From Methylophaga marina (lineage in GTDB: Bacteria; Pseudomonadota; Gammaproteobacteria; Nitrosococcales; Methylophagaceae), in NCBI RefSeq assembly GCF_030296755.1, contig NZ_AP027741.1, forward strand, positions 1,861,475-1,925,474: 64,000 bases of DNA. Direction: 5' to 3'. The notes under the pieces were generated by a model. It was not told the origin of the DNA. It ran no database searches and saw nothing but the letters and a program-made list of their open reading frames with translations. Positions within the stretch are counted from its first letter, which is position 1. Each line of letters starts with the position of its first letter. Below are positions 23,163 to 33,985 of the stretch, in pieces. A program made the translations under genes and the position numbers.

Positions 23163-24456
23163 AATAAAACAGCTCAGTGCCTCACAAGCTGATTTTTGGA
23201 CCGCTTTGGAAGATATCCTCGCCTGGGAAGGTGTGTCAGATGACAAAGTGACGGACATTGTCAAAGAAATTCTTGCTGAAGTGAAGTCTCGTGGTGATGA
23301 GGCAGTGCTTGAGTATAGTCGCCGTTTTGACCGCGTCACTGCTGAAACGATGTCTGATCTTGAGATTAGTTTGGATCGTGCTAAAGCCGCATTAGAAAAT
23401 ATTCCGTCAGAACAAAGACAAGCCCTTGAAGCCGCTGCTCAGCGCGTACGTCAGTATCACGATCATCAAAAACAGAGCTCATGGAGCTATACCGAAGAAG
23501 ATGGCACCTTACTTGGTCAACAAGTGACGCCTTTAGATCGGGCAGGACTCTATGTACCTGGTGGTAAAGCGGCTTATCCATCATCCGTATTGATGAATGC
23601 GATTCCAGCAAAAGTGGCTGGCGTCCAAGAGTTGATTATGGTGGTCCCGACGCCTAATGGCGAAGTGAATGAGTTAGTACTTGCCGCGGCGGCAGTTGCC
23701 GGCGTTGACCGTATTTTTGCTGTAGGTGGTGCCCAGGCTGTAGCTGCGCTGGCCTATGGTACAGAAACGATTCCACAAGTCGATAAGATAGTCGGCCCAG
23801 GTAATATCTTTGTCGCCACAGCAAAAGGCATGGTTTTCGGTACCGTGGGTATTGATATGATTGCTGGACCTTCTGAGATTTTAGTTATTTGTGATGGTAA
23901 AACCGATCCAGACTGGATTGCTATGGACCTGTTTTCGCAAGCCGAGCACGATGAAGATGCACAATCGATACTTATCTCACCTGATGCAGATTTCCTGGAA
24001 AAAGTGAACGCCTCCATTGCTAAGCTTTTGCCGACAATGGAACGCAAAGATATCATCACGACATCATTGCAGAACCGTGCTGCGATGATTCATGTTGAAG
24101 ATATGGATACCGCTATCGAAGTCGCCAACTTTATTGCTGCTGAGCATTTAGAGTTGTCTGTTGATGATCCGATGGAGATGGCTAAAAAAATCCGCCATGC
24201 TGGTGCTATCTTCTTGGGTCGTTATACGCCTGAAGCTTTGGGAGACTATTGTGCCGGGCCGAACCATGTTCTTCCTACATCAAGAACAGCAAGATTCAGT
24301 TCACCATTGGGTGTTTATGACTTTCAGAAACGTTCTAGTCTGATTCAGGTATCGGAGCAGGGTGCACAGAGCTTAGGTAAGGTGGCATCGGTATTAGCTC
24401 GCGGTGAAAGTCTCACAGCACATGCTAGATCAGCAGAATATCGTCTTAAGGATTAA
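23155..24456 (+). CDS. hisD: Histidinol dehydrogenase
   Basis: Zinc and NAD enzyme of the last two steps of histidine synthesis (histidinol to histidine), 433 residues. Signatures include [70 protein letters not shown] and [16 protein letters not shown], with the metal-binding and catalytic histidines. Start ATG 23155 overlaps hisG by 8 bp; the longer frame to 23119 lies in hisG. Confidence 0.98.
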
Positions 24457-24458
24457 TC

Positions 24459-25514
24459 ATGAGTCGCTTTTGGAGCGGTTTTGTTAAAGAGTTAGACCCT
24501 TATGTGCCAGGTGAACAACCCAAGCTGGCCAATTTAACGAAGCTCAATACCAATGAAAATCCGTACGGCCCATCACCAAAAGTGATTGAGGCCATTCGTA
24601 TGGCGGCAAGTGATCGCTTGCGTTTATACCCGGACCCGACATCAGCCGAGCTACGGCAAGCAATCGCTGATTTTTATCAGATTGATAGTGCGTATGTGTT
24701 TGTCGGAAATGGCTCTGACGAAGTTCTTGGACATGTGTTTAATGCGCTGTTCAGGCATGAAGCGCCTATCTTATTTCCAGACATCAGCTATAGCTTTTAT
24801 CCGGTCTATTGTCAGCTTTATCAGATAAGCTTTGACAAAGTACCGTTAAATGATGCATTTGAGATTGATGTGGATAACTATAGCAATACCAACGGTGGGA
24901 TTATTTTTCCTAATCCCAACGCGCCTACAGGCTGTTTATTAGCGCTTTCTGACATCGAAAAATTACTACGAAAGAATACCGATTCAGTTGTAGTGATTGA
25001 TGAAGCATATATTGATTTTGGTGGTGAGTCTGCCGTCAGTCTGGTCAAAGATTATCCTAATCTTTTGGTTGTACAGACAATGTCAAAGTCGCGGTCCCTA
25101 GCTGGTCTCAGGATAGGTTATGCGATTGGTCAACCTGAACTGATTGAAGCATTGGTTCGGGTTAAAGACAGTTTTAATTCTTATCCCGTTGACAGTTTGG
25201 CCTCTGCTGCTGGGATTGCAGCGATGAAAGATAAAGCCTATTTCAAAGACACCTGTCAGGCAGTCATTGATGAACGAAATAAAGTGGTAACAGGGCTTCA
25301 AGAGTTAGGGTTTGATGTGCTGCCTTCAGCTGCCAATTTTGTTTTTGCTTCGCATAAGCAGGCCAAGGCCGCTGATATTGCGGCTGGACTTAGAAAAGAA
25401 GGCATTATCGTTAGACACTTTAACAAACCGCGAATTGAACAGTTTTTACGGATTTCTATTGGCACTGCAACTGAAAACCAGCAATTATTATCGGTTATGG
25501 ATACGTTAGTTTAA
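24459..25514 (+). CDS. hisC: Histidinol-phosphate aminotransferase
   Basis: PLP enzyme that aminates imidazole-acetol phosphate in histidine synthesis. The 351-residue fold-type I aminotransferase has [60 protein letters not shown] and the PLP-lysine segment [18 protein letters not shown]. It follows hisD by 2 bp and ends the run, abutting the convergent gene at 25515. Confidence 0.97.
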   Translation: MSRFWSGFVKELDPYVPGEQPKLANLTKLNTNENPYGPSPKVIEAIRMAASDRLRLYPDPTSAELRQAIADFYQIDSAYVFVGNGSDEVLGHVFNALFRHEAPILFPDISYSFYPVYCQLYQISFDKVPLNDAFEIDVDNYSNTNGGIIFPNPNAPTGCLLALSDIEKLLRKNTDSVVVIDEAYIDFGGESAVSLVKDYPNLLVVQTMSKSRSLAGLRIGYAIGQPELIEALVRVKDSFNSYPVDSLASAAGIAAMKDKAYFKDTCQAVIDERNKVVTGLQELGFDVLPSAANFVFASHKQAKAADIAAGLRKEGIIVRHFNKPRIEQFLRISIGTATENQQLLSVMDTLV

Positions 25515-26168
25515 CTATTGTTTGTTAGGTTTAAACAGGTATTTCAATCGTTTGAGATCATGATCATATTTACTTTCTAACTGTGTGATCTCGGCTTTCA
25601 GATCATTAATAGCTTGCTGTCTTACTTGAATTTCTTCTTTTGCTGCATCTAAGCGTTTTTGCATATTAGCAGTGATTTTGGCGCCACTTAGCTCACGTTG
25701 AGCAGCTTCATTTTGTAGTTGATAGAGATACTGTTTGAGATCAGGTAGCTTTTGTTGATGCATCTCAATCTGTTCTTGTCGATAAGCTATATCACTATCA
25801 CGTGCGCGAATAAGATCAGCTTCCGAGCGGTACGTAATCAGTAATGTTTTATCATAAGCCTGTTGTGCCTGACGGGCTTCCTCTGCCTGTTTGGCTTGTG
25901 CTTCGGCTTGCAGACGCGCTTCTTCTTCGACTTTTTGCTGTGCAGCCTGCTCGAGCAATTCTTGCTCTGTTAGGGCCGCTGGTACACGCTCAATAAGACG
26001 CATGGTTTCAGCATCAATGATGTCGTAGCCTTTCTGTGCTGCAGCAGATGGCAGCGAGGTACTTAATGTCATCACACCATTCTCGTCAGGGAAGCGGTAT
26101 AGCTGACCTGCTGAGACGGAAAGGCTGAATAAGCAGAGGAATAAGAACAGGAATAATTTACGTATCAT
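25515..26168 (-). CDS. Exported DUF4124-like coiled-coil protein
   Basis: A 217-residue protein with a signal peptide (LFLFLFLCLFSLSVSA) and a short N-terminal segment GQLYRFPDENGVMTLSTSLPS, like the DUF4124 module that often starts periplasmic proteins. The rest is a long charged coiled coil rich in Ala, Glu and Gln (about residues 65-205). It is a soluble or peripheral periplasmic protein of unknown role. It diverges from the TauE-like gene and abuts hisC tail to tail. Confidence 0.75.
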   Translation of the reverse strand: MIRKLFLFLFLCLFSLSVSAGQLYRFPDENGVMTLSTSLPSAAAQKGYDIIDAETMRLIERVPAALTEQELLEQAAQQKVEEEARLQAEAQAKQAEEARQAQQAYDKTLLITYRSEADLIRARDSDIAYRQEQIEMHQQKLPDLKQYLYQLQNEAAQRELSGAKITANMQKRLDAAKEEIQVRQQAINDLKAEITQLESKYDHDLKRLKYLFKPNKQ

Positions 26169-26196
26169 GATAATGTCTGTGTGATTGGAGTCATCT

Positions 26197-26952
26197 TTGA
26201 GTTTTCTCGATCAATTTATCTTGTTTTTGGTTTCATTGGTAGCCAATACTTTTTCTGCCTTCTCAGGTGGTGGTGCCGGGCTTATCCAATTTCCCGTATT
26301 AATCTTTCTCGGATTAAGTTTTTCTATTGCATTAGCGACTCATAAAGTCGCGAGTGTGGCTCTAGGAATTGGCGCTGTTTTGCGCTATTTGAAAACAAGC
26401 CGATTAGAACGCCAATTTGTTTTATTAATGTTACTAACAGGACTGCCGGGAGTCGTACTGGGTGGAAATATTATTTTGCTGGTCCCTGATCGTTGGGCAG
26501 AAATAGCATTGGGCATGTTAACCGGTGGATTGGGTATTTACTCCATTCTCAAACCACAGTTAGGTCAACATTACGTGCCTGTACACAGAGATTGGAGCGG
26601 CTGCATCATGGGGGGATTGGTTTTATTTCTGATAGGCTTCTTAAATGGCTCTCTGACCTCAGGTACCGGGCTTTTTGTGACATTATGGCTGGTAGGTTGG
26701 TTTGGTATGGATTATCAGCGTGCAGTCGCTTACACGCTGATAATGGTCGGGTTGTTTTGGAATGGTACAGGTGCTATCACTCTGGGGCTGCTAGGTGATA
26801 TTCGTTGGGATTGGTTGCCAGCATTGCTACTTGGCTCATTACTGGGCGGTTATCTGGGATCTCATCTGGCAATAAAACATGGTAATCGTTGGATTAAACG
26901 TGCATTTGAAATCGTGACTTTGTGTATATCTGTGAAATTAATCTACGGCTAA
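26197..26952 (+). CDS. TauE/SafE-family membrane transporter
   Basis: A membrane protein of about 251 residues with some eight hydrophobic segments, in the TauE/SafE (COG0730) family linked to export of sulfite or sulfonates. The two halves each start with a family-like glycine-rich helix (ANTFSAFSGGGAGLIQFPVLIFLG; FLNGSLTSGTGLFVTLWL). The start is not ATG: TTG 26197 has GGAG six bases upstream, and TTG 26185 is a longer alternative. It ends 4 bp before the convergent pyrE. The substrate is unknown. Confidence 0.82.
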   Translation: MSFLDQFILFLVSLVANTFSAFSGGGAGLIQFPVLIFLGLSFSIALATHKVASVALGIGAVLRYLKTSRLERQFVLLMLLTGLPGVVLGGNIILLVPDRWAEIALGMLTGGLGIYSILKPQLGQHYVPVHRDWSGCIMGGLVLFLIGFLNGSLTSGTGLFVTLWLVGWFGMDYQRAVAYTLIMVGLFWNGTGAITLGLLGDIRWDWLPALLLGSLLGGYLGSHLAIKHGNRWIKRAFEIVTLCISVKLIYG

Positions 26953-26955
26953 TGT

Positions 26956-27603
26956 TTAAGCCACACCAAATTGTTCTCGATAAGCCGCCACGGCTGGCAA
27001 AAACTCACCAAAATCAGGATTGTCTTTCAAATAACCCAGAAGATCGTTGAGAGAAATGATATTCAATACAGGAATATTATGTTCGGCTTGAACTTCTTGT
27101 ATGGCTGATAATTCACCCTGACCGCGTTCCTGTCTATCTAAAGCGATAATCACGCCGGCGGGTTCTGCACCTGCGGCACGGATGATCTCAACAGACTCTC
27201 TTACGGAGGTTCCGGCAGAAATGACATCATCGATGATAAGTACTTTGCCTTTGAGTTCTGCACCAACCAATTGACCACCTTCACCGTGATCTTTGATTTC
27301 TTTTCGGTTAAACACATATGGCATATCTTGATTATGCTGATCGGCCAGCGCAACAACGGTGGTAGAGGCGAGAGGTATGCCTTTATAGGCGGGGCCGAAT
27401 AACACATCAAATTTCAGTTCATAATCAGCAATAGTTTGAGCGTAGAATCGGCCGAGTTTAGCCAGGCTGGCACCACTGTTAAATAAGCCGCTATTGAAAA
27501 AATAGGGACTTTGACGGCCTGATTTGAGCGTAAATGAGCCAAATCGTAAAACACCTGTGGCTAAGGCAAACTCGATAAATTCTTTTTGATACTGTTTAAT
27601 CAT
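26956..27603 (-). CDS. pyrE: Orotate phosphoribosyltransferase
   Basis: Pyrimidine synthesis enzyme (orotate + PRPP to OMP). The 215-residue protein shows [52 protein letters not shown] and the PRPP motif [16 protein letters not shown]. Start ATG 27603 (MIKQYQKE) overlaps metW by 8 bp; the longer frame adds a non-conserved leader. Confidence 0.97.
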   Translation of the reverse strand: MIKQYQKEFIEFALATGVLRFGSFTLKSGRQSPYFFNSGLFNSGASLAKLGRFYAQTIADYELKFDVLFGPAYKGIPLASTTVVALADQHNQDMPYVFNRKEIKDHGEGGQLVGAELKGKVLIIDDVISAGTSVRESVEIIRAAGAEPAGVIIALDRQERGQGELSAIQEVQAEHNIPVLNIISLNDLLGYLKDNPDFGEFLPAVAAYREQFGVA

Positions 27604-28198
27604 GTTGTTTTTGAACTCGGTAAATCGCGACCTGACCAAATAAGTTAGGCAGACAACGTATTCCTAGACTATCTTTATTGTTGTGATTAACAATGCTTCT
27701 GTTAAGCACGTTAAGGTGATAGTCATCACAAAGATTTTCAAAATCTTTAATCGTACATAAATGGATATTCGGTGTTTCAAACCAGGCATTCGGCAGTGTC
27801 TTTGAGACCGGCATTTTGCCACCCAGCGCTAATTGCATTCGACATTGCCAGTGTCCAAAGTTTGGGAAACCAATAATGCCATTCTTGCCAACACGGACGA
27901 TTTCCTGCAGTAAGAAGTCTGGGCGTTGAATCGCTTGTAAGGTTTGCGACAAGATAACAAAGTCAAAACTCTGATCGGCAAATTGCGCTAAACCTTGATC
28001 CAAGTCTGCCTGGATAACGTTGATGCCGGCCTGAATACATTCTGCAAACTTACTGTTATCGATTTCCAGACCGTAGCCAGTGATATCTCGTTGTTGCAAA
28101 TGCTTGAGCAGGCTGCCATTACCACACCCTAAGTCCAGAACTTTGGCACCATTAGGAATCCAGTCACTGATAATTTGCTGGTCAACACGTAAGGCCAT
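27596..28198 (-). CDS. metW: Methionine biosynthesis protein MetW
   Basis: SAM-methyltransferase-fold protein that works with MetX in homoserine acylation in many proteobacteria. The 200-residue product has the SAM motif [18 protein letters not shown], then [17 protein letters not shown] and [17 protein letters not shown], typical of MetW. Start ATG 28198 shares bases with the metX stop codon (TGATG), so translation is coupled; GTG 28201 is possible. Confidence 0.95.
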   Translation of the reverse strand: MALRVDQQIISDWIPNGAKVLDLGCGNGSLLKHLQQRDITGYGLEIDNSKFAECIQAGINVIQADLDQGLAQFADQSFDFVILSQTLQAIQRPDFLLQEIVRVGKNGIIGFPNFGHWQCRMQLALGGKMPVSKTLPNAWFETPNIHLCTIKDFENLCDDYHLNVLNRSIVNHNNKDSLGIRCLPNLFGQVAIYRVQKQHD

Positions 28199-29346
28199 CA
28201 CTTCGCCCCCTCAGCAGCAATTTGTTGCATATAGGTACCAAAGATTTCTAAGTAACGAGGTATTGGCATCAAAAACGCATCATGACCCTGGTGAGCCTCG
28301 ATTTCGGCATAACAGACGGATTTACCGGCAGCCAGCATCGCATTAACAATTTCTTTTGAGCGCTCTGGTGAAAAGCGCCAATCACTTGTGAACGAGATAA
28401 TGAGCGATTTCGCCTGAATCATATCGACAGTCGCGACAAGATCATCGTTAAAGTCCTGTGCCGGGTCAAAATAATCCAGTGCTTTGGTCATTAATAAATA
28501 GGTGTTGGCATCAAAGCGTTCAACGAAACTGGTACTTTGATAACGTAGGTAACTTTCAATTTGAAACTCGACGTCGTAGCCATATTGAATGGCACCATTA
28601 CGTAATTCGCGACCAAACTTTTCACCCATGGCCTCATCTGACAGATAGGTAATATGGCCTAACATACGTGCCAATCCCAAGCCATGGCGTGGCAGGGTGT
28701 TATGTTTGATGTAATAACCATCATGGAAATCAGGATCAGATTTTATCGCCGTTCTAGCCACTTCATTAAACGCAATATTTTGTGCTGAAAGTTTAGGTGC
28801 AGCCGCGATGACGATAGCATGACGAACACGTTCTGGCAGGCTGATTGACCACTGCAAAGCCTGCATGCCACCTAAACTGCCACCAATGACAGCTGCCCAT
28901 TGCTGAATGCCTAAACGATCAGCCAGCATTGCTTGACTGCGAACCCAATCAGGCACGGTCAGAATAGGAAAGTCAGGGCCGAAGAGTTCACCTGTTTCCG
29001 GGTTGATGGTGTTGGGGCCTGTGGAACCTTTACAGCCACCCAAATTATTCAGACACACAACATAAAAATGGTTGGTATCGATCGCCTTACCCGGACCAAT
29101 AGCCGTATCCCACCAACCGGGTTTGCGGTCTTCCATCGTATGGTAACCGGCGGCATGATGATCACCCGAAAGAGCGTGACAAATCAGTACAGCATTGCTG
29201 CCATCTTCATTTAATGAGCCATAGGTTTCATAGACTAAGTCATAACTTGACAACGTCTTACCACAGTCCAATTGAAGTGGTATATCGATATGAATTGTCG
29301 ATGGTTTCACCAGACCAACAGAGTCAGCTGGTATAGATTCCGGCAT
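28198..29346 (-). CDS. metX: Homoserine O-acyltransferase MetX
   Basis: Alpha/beta-hydrolase enzyme acylating homoserine, the first committed step of methionine synthesis. Seen: [39 protein letters not shown], the nucleophile elbow [16 protein letters not shown] and the catalytic-His region [12 protein letters not shown]. Whether it uses acetyl- or succinyl-CoA cannot be read here; many proteobacterial MetX paired with MetW use succinyl-CoA. Start ATG 29346 (MPESIPADS) rather than the 29403 frame, on length and conservation. Confidence 0.95.
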   Translation of the reverse strand: MPESIPADSVGLVKPSTIHIDIPLQLDCGKTLSSYDLVYETYGSLNEDGSNAVLICHALSGDHHAAGYHTMEDRKPGWWDTAIGPGKAIDTNHFYVVCLNNLGGCKGSTGPNTINPETGELFGPDFPILTVPDWVRSQAMLADRLGIQQWAAVIGGSLGGMQALQWSISLPERVRHAIVIAAAPKLSAQNIAFNEVARTAIKSDPDFHDGYYIKHNTLPRHGLGLARMLGHITYLSDEAMGEKFGRELRNGAIQYGYDVEFQIESYLRYQSTSFVERFDANTYLLMTKALDYFDPAQDFNDDLVATVDMIQAKSLIISFTSDWRFSPERSKEIVNAMLAAGKSVCYAEIEAHQGHDAFLMPIPRYLEIFGTYMQQIAAEGAK

Positions 29347-29409
29347 ATATGGTTGATTCCCGTAAAAAGCGTTAAGTCTAATCAGACTGCCGTTGTAGCG
29401 CAATCTGGA

Positions 29410-29979
29410 TCATATATAGCGACCTGCTAATAATGGCATGACTAACATTGATAAAACTTGTAACCCCAGTAATACAAACAGCGGAGATAAGTCTACTCCT
29501 GCAATAGGAGGGATGGTCCTTCTGACAGGTCTAAGTAATGGAGCATTCATCTTACTGACTAATGGCGCGACAGGGTTGTACGTGCCTGCCGGGGTTACCC
29601 AGCTTAAAATCACTTCGATGATGATACTGACAGTAAAAATATTGATGAATAGTTGAAATAATTCTGCCAGGAGAATGGTGAGCCATAAAAGACCTTGAGG
29701 CATTATGCCAGCGAGTAAACCCACAGCGATCATTTTTATTAATGTCACACTGATGAGTAATACCAGCGTGGCTGTATCCCAGCGACCTGCAGCAGGGATA
29801 AAGCGGCGAAGAAACTTCACCGGTACCTGAGTGAGTTTGATAATAAACTGCACCATCGGGTTGTGATATTCCCAATGTGCCCATTGCATTATCAAACGCA
29901 GAGCAACCACCACCATGTATAGATAGATGAGTGTATCAATCAGGAAAATCAGAGGGTTGCTTATATAACCACTAGTCAT
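29410..29979 (-). CDS. YggT-family membrane protein
   Basis: A 189-residue protein with two YggT repeats, each of two hydrophobic helices (LIDTLIYLYMVVVALRLIMQW; FQLFINIFTVSIIIEVILSWV) followed by a conserved loop (NPMVQFIIKLTQVPVKFLRRFIP; PLVSKMNAPLLRPVRRTIPP). The family is tied to envelope or osmotic functions without a settled mechanism. It overlaps proC by 8 bp, the usual proC-yggT pair. Confidence 0.92.
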   Translation of the reverse strand: MTSGYISNPLIFLIDTLIYLYMVVVALRLIMQWAHWEYHNPMVQFIIKLTQVPVKFLRRFIPAAGRWDTATLVLLISVTLIKMIAVGLLAGIMPQGLLWLTILLAELFQLFINIFTVSIIIEVILSWVTPAGTYNPVAPLVSKMNAPLLRPVRRTIPPIAGVDLSPLFVLLGLQVLSMLVMPLLAGRYI

Positions 29980-30805
29980 AGTCTTGTCCTAATTGTTCAG
30001 CGAGTTCATCAGCGCGTTGAGCTGCTGCTGTGAGTGCTTTGCTAAATAATCCGCGTAGATCGCCTTCTTCAAACACATCGAGCGCTCGCTCTGTTGTGCC
30101 GCCGGGCGATGTCACACGTTGACGAAGTACGCAGGCTGACTCATCACTTTCCAATGCCATTTTGGCTGCACCAAAGCTGGTTTCCAGCGCGAGTAAACGT
30201 GCCGTTTCTTCAGGTAGACCTAATTCCATACCTGCTGTTTGCAGCGCTTCCAGTACCAGGAAAAAATAAGCAGGGCCACTGCCAGATAGAGCTGTTACGG
30301 CATCCATCTGTTTCTCATCACTAATCCACAAAGCAAGGCCAACCGCTCTTAACATGGATTCCGCTAATTCATGTTGAGCGGATGTCACATAATTATTGGC
30401 ACAGAGAGCGGTAGCGCCCGCCTGAACCAAAGAGGGTGTATTTGGCATGGCTCTGACAATCGCAGCCTGTTCAAAGTCTAACCAGCGAGTAATATCATCC
30501 AATCGAATACCTGCCGCAATAGAAATGAGTAATTTATCTTGTTGCCAAGCCGGTGAGATTTGGCGAATGACGGATTGCAACTGCTGCGGTTTTACCGCCA
30601 GAATCACTACATCAGCATCAGCAATCGCAGCCAGATTGTCAGTGAATGTTTTGACACTGTAGCGTGAGGTTAAATTATCCAGTGCTTCAGTGTTTGCATC
30701 AGAAACATGAATGTAATCAGCGGCAAAGTCATTACTAATCAGCCCGCCTATCAGGCTGCGCGCCATATTGCCGCCACCAATAAATGCGATTGTGCATTGC
30801 TTCAT
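29972..30805 (-). CDS. proC: Pyrroline-5-carboxylate reductase
   Basis: Last step of proline synthesis (pyrroline-5-carboxylate + NAD(P)H to proline). The 277-residue product has the Rossmann motif AFIGGGNMARSLIGGL, VVILAVKPQQL, VRAMPNTPSLVQAG, LSGSGPAYFFLVLEAL and the C-terminal VTSPGGTTERALDVFE. It lies between yggS and yggT, all on the minus strand. Confidence 0.97.
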   Translation of the reverse strand: MKQCTIAFIGGGNMARSLIGGLISNDFAADYIHVSDANTEALDNLTSRYSVKTFTDNLAAIADADVVILAVKPQQLQSVIRQISPAWQQDKLLISIAAGIRLDDITRWLDFEQAAIVRAMPNTPSLVQAGATALCANNYVTSAQHELAESMLRAVGLALWISDEKQMDAVTALSGSGPAYFFLVLEALQTAGMELGLPEETARLLALETSFGAAKMALESDESACVLRQRVTSPGGTTERALDVFEEGDLRGLFSKALTAAAQRADELAEQLGQDYD

Positions 30806-30853
30806 TTGTTCACCTTTGTATCTGTATTCGTTGGAATTTGATGCATTAAATGC

Positions 30854-31543
30854 TTAACGTTTATCACGCTGTCCAAATAATGCTGTCCCGATGCGTACCA
30901 TTGTACTGCCACAAGCGATGGCTGTAGACATATCTGCACTCATTCCCATAGATAGAGTATCAACCTGCGGGTATGTCTGACGTAATTGCTGAAACAATTC
31001 ATAAGCACGTGAGAAGCTGTCTTTTTCTTCGTCGGTGGATTGTTTGGGAGAGGGAATAACCATCAATCCTCTTAGGCAAAGCTTATCGAGAGTGGCGATA
31101 TAGTCAGCTAATGTCTGTAGCTTTTCCGGACTGGTGCCTGATTTGGTGTCTTCTTCATCAATATTGATTTGTATGCAGACATTGAGAGGCGCAAGTGAAT
31201 CCGGTCTGTGCTCATCTAAACGGCGGGCAATTTTTTCTCTATCAACGCTCTGAACCCAATCAAAATGCCCGGCGATATCACGGGTTTTATTCGATTGGAT
31301 AGGACCAATGAAATGCCATTCCAGATCAAGATCAGCCAAAGCATCAATCTTATCCAAGGCTTCCTGCAAATAGTTTTCACCAAACTGGCGCTGACCGAGT
31401 AACGCCACTTCACGCAATGCCTCTGCAGGCCATGTTTTGCTGACGGCCAATAATTGTATGCTTTTCGGATCACGTTGTGCGGAAGATGCCGATGTCGATA
31501 TTTCGTGATGAATTTGTTGGAAACGTTTTTTTACATCTGTCAT
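30854..31543 (-). CDS. yggS: PLP homeostasis protein YggS (PLPBP)
   Basis: Pyridoxal-phosphate-binding protein of the YggS/PROSC family, a single alanine-racemase-like barrel that buffers PLP rather than catalysing a known reaction. The 229-residue protein has IQLLAVSKTWP (PLP lysine in the SK pair), FGENYLQEAL, EWHFIGPIQSNKTRDI, LRGLMVIPSP and SMGMSADMSTAIACGSTMVRIG. Start ATG 31543 (MTDVKKR). It diverges from pilT, the standard arrangement. Confidence 0.96.
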   Translation of the reverse strand: MTDVKKRFQQIHHEISTSASSAQRDPKSIQLLAVSKTWPAEALREVALLGQRQFGENYLQEALDKIDALADLDLEWHFIGPIQSNKTRDIAGHFDWVQSVDREKIARRLDEHRPDSLAPLNVCIQINIDEEDTKSGTSPEKLQTLADYIATLDKLCLRGLMVIPSPKQSTDEEKDSFSRAYELFQQLRQTYPQVDTLSMGMSADMSTAIACGSTMVRIGTALFGQRDKR

Positions 31544-31633
31544 GTTGCAAGCCTCATAAGGGCGCGATACCTTTATACACATTGCTTAAATTTTCAATTA
31601 ACTAGACTACACCAAACCGCATAGGAATCGTTG

Positions 31634-32671
31634 ATGGATATTACTGAATTGCTTGCGTTCAGCGCAAAAAACAATGCCTCGGATTTACATGTTTCATCAG
31701 GTGAGCCGCCAATGATCCGTGTCGATGGTGATATCAAGCGCATTAACCTGCCAGCGATGGAACATAAAGATGTTCACGCGATGATTTATGACATTATGAA
31801 TGACAAACAGCGCAAGGACTTTGAAGAGTTCCTGGAAGCTGATTTCTCATTTGAGGTGCCGGGCTTGGCACGTTTTCGTGTCAATGCTTTCAATCAGAAC
31901 CGCGGTGCGGCGGCTGTTTTTAGAACGATTCCATCCAAAGTATTGAGTCTTGAAGATCTTGGCGCTCCCGATATTTTTAAAACCATAGCGGATAATCATC
32001 GCGGAATTGTATTGGTGACTGGGCCAACCGGTTCGGGTAAATCCACGACGCTGGCAGGCATGATTAATTATCGAAATGAAAAAGATAATGAACATATTTT
32101 AACCATTGAAGACCCGATCGAATTCGTACATCAAAGTAAAAAATGTTTGATCAATCAGCGTGAAGTGCATCGTGATACTCATGGTTTTAGTGAAGCGCTT
32201 AGAAGTGCTTTGCGTGAAGATCCAGATATCATTCTGGTAGGTGAGTTACGTGATCTGGAGACAATTAGATTGGCGTTGACAGCCGCTGAAACCGGGCATT
32301 TAGTCTTTGGTACCTTACATACCTCGTCTGCAGCAAAAACCATTGACCGCATCATTGACGTGTTCCCTGCTGCGGAAAAAGATATGGTGCGTTCCATGTT
32401 ATCTGAATCATTGCGCGCGGTTATTTCGCAAACATTAATGAAAAAAGTCGGCGGTGGTCGAATTGCTGCGCATGAAATCATGATTGGCACGCCTGCCATC
32501 AGAAATCTAATACGCGAAGATAAAGTACCGCAGATGTACTCTGCTATTCAGACGGGCGGCGCTATTGGTATGCAAACGTTAGATCAGTGTTTACAAGATT
32601 TGGTCAGAAGACAAAAAGTGACAAAACAGGAAGCATTACCACGTGCTGTTAATAAAGACTTATTCCGTTAA
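31634..32671 (+). CDS. pilT: Type IV pilus retraction ATPase PilT
   Basis: Hexameric ATPase that disassembles type IV pili for twitching. Seen: MDITELLAFSAKNNASDLHVSSGEPPMIRVDG, Walker A VTGPTGSGKSTTLAGMI, the Asp box LTIEDPIEFVH, Walker B DPDIILVGELRDLETIRLAL, GHLVFGTLHTSSAAKTIDRIID and the AIRNLIREDKVPQMYS motif. Start ATG 31634 with AGGAA upstream; a TTG one codon earlier is possible. pilU follows after 11 bp. Confidence 0.97.
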   Translation: MDITELLAFSAKNNASDLHVSSGEPPMIRVDGDIKRINLPAMEHKDVHAMIYDIMNDKQRKDFEEFLEADFSFEVPGLARFRVNAFNQNRGAAAVFRTIPSKVLSLEDLGAPDIFKTIADNHRGIVLVTGPTGSGKSTTLAGMINYRNEKDNEHILTIEDPIEFVHQSKKCLINQREVHRDTHGFSEALRSALREDPDIILVGELRDLETIRLALTAAETGHLVFGTLHTSSAAKTIDRIIDVFPAAEKDMVRSMLSESLRAVISQTLMKKVGGGRIAAHEIMIGTPAIRNLIREDKVPQMYSAIQTGGAIGMQTLDQCLQDLVRRQKVTKQEALPRAVNKDLFR

Positions 32672-32682
32672 AGAGGTGTGAT

Positions 32683-33825
32683 ATGGAAATTGTCACAATT
32701 TTAAAAGCCGCTGTGAAACATGATGCTTCAGATGTGTTCATCACCGCTGGTCGGCCCGTCACCTTAAAGGTCAATGGACGTATGGCGACACTCTCACAAG
32801 ATGCACTGCAGGATGATGAGGCCAGAGATTTAGTATTAAGCACGATGTCTGATTCTCAGAAAAAAACATTTGAGCGTGAAAAAGAGTGTAACTACGCACT
32901 GGAGACTAAGGGCGCAGGTCGTTTTCGTATTAGTGCTCTTTATCAACGCAATAAAATTGCCATGGTGATGCGTCGAATTAAAGACGAGATTCCTACTATT
33001 GAAGACATCCATGTGCCTCAAGTCATCAAAGAATTATCGATGACAAAACGTGGTTTAGTCATTTTTGTCGGTGCAACAGGCAGTGGTAAGTCAACGACAT
33101 TGGCTGCCATGATCGGTTACCGTAATCAGAATAGTACGGGTCACATTTTGACGATTGAAGATCCTATTGAGTTTGACCATAAACACGCTGGCTGTGTTGT
33201 TACACAACGAGAAGTTGGAATAGACACTGACTCGTATGAAATCGCGCTTCGTAACTCTTTGCGGCAGGCGCCGGATGTGATCATGATTGGTGAGATACGT
33301 ACCCGTGAGACGATGGATTACGGTGTCGCATTTGCCGAAACCGGTCATCTTTGTTTATCCACCTTACATGCAAATAACGCGAACCAGGCTATGGACAGGA
33401 TTATCAACTTTTTTCCTGAAGAGCGTCATCAACAGTTATTTTTAGATCTTTCCTTAAATCTGAAAGCCGTTATCGCTCAGCGACTAATCCCTAAAAAAGA
33501 TGGCTCGGGCAGGGCTGTTGCGGTTGAGGTGCTTCTGAATACGCCGCTGATTGCTGATTTGATCGAGAAGGGCAAGGTTTATGAAATTAAAGAAGTGATG
33601 AAACGCTCTAAAGAGCTGGGTATGCAGACATTTGATCAGGCCGTCTATGACTTGTACAAAGCCGGTGAAATCAGCTACGAGGAAGCCTTACGTAACGCTG
33701 ATTCAGCTAATGAAGTACGGCTAATGATTAAATTGGGTATGGAGTCGGGGGAACTGGCTAAAGACAGTGCTGTTTCCAGTTTATCCTTACAAGCTGAACC
33801 TGAGGATGTAATAGGGCGTATATAG
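32683..33825 (+). CDS. pilU: PilT-like accessory retraction ATPase PilU
   Basis: PilT paralogue that needs PilT but adds retraction force. The 380-residue protein shares the fold: AVKHDASDVFITAGRPVTLKVNG, Walker A VGATGSGKSTTLAAMIG, LTIEDPIEFDHKH, Walker B PDVIMIGEIRTRETMD and HLCLSTLHANNANQAMDRIINFFPEERH. The longer C-terminal tail, rich in Ser, Glu and Ala, is typical of PilU. GAGGTG precedes the ATG. Confidence 0.96.
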   Translation: MEIVTILKAAVKHDASDVFITAGRPVTLKVNGRMATLSQDALQDDEARDLVLSTMSDSQKKTFEREKECNYALETKGAGRFRISALYQRNKIAMVMRRIKDEIPTIEDIHVPQVIKELSMTKRGLVIFVGATGSGKSTTLAAMIGYRNQNSTGHILTIEDPIEFDHKHAGCVVTQREVGIDTDSYEIALRNSLRQAPDVIMIGEIRTRETMDYGVAFAETGHLCLSTLHANNANQAMDRIINFFPEERHQQLFLDLSLNLKAVIAQRLIPKKDGSGRAVAVEVLLNTPLIADLIEKGKVYEIKEVMKRSKELGMQTFDQAVYDLYKAGEISYEEALRNADSANEVRLMIKLGMESGELAKDSAVSSLSLQAEPEDVIGRI

Positions 33826-33985
33826 CTGTTGTTTTTTTGACACAGCATTCACGCAATCACTAATAAGATCTATTAGACGTCAAGCAAATACTGGTTTAAT
33901 ATGTAGCGAAAGTACCACACTCGGTATTGAGCAAATCAAAATTTAAGACGTGTTCATTTATTTTTCTACGGAAAAGGAAGGCAAT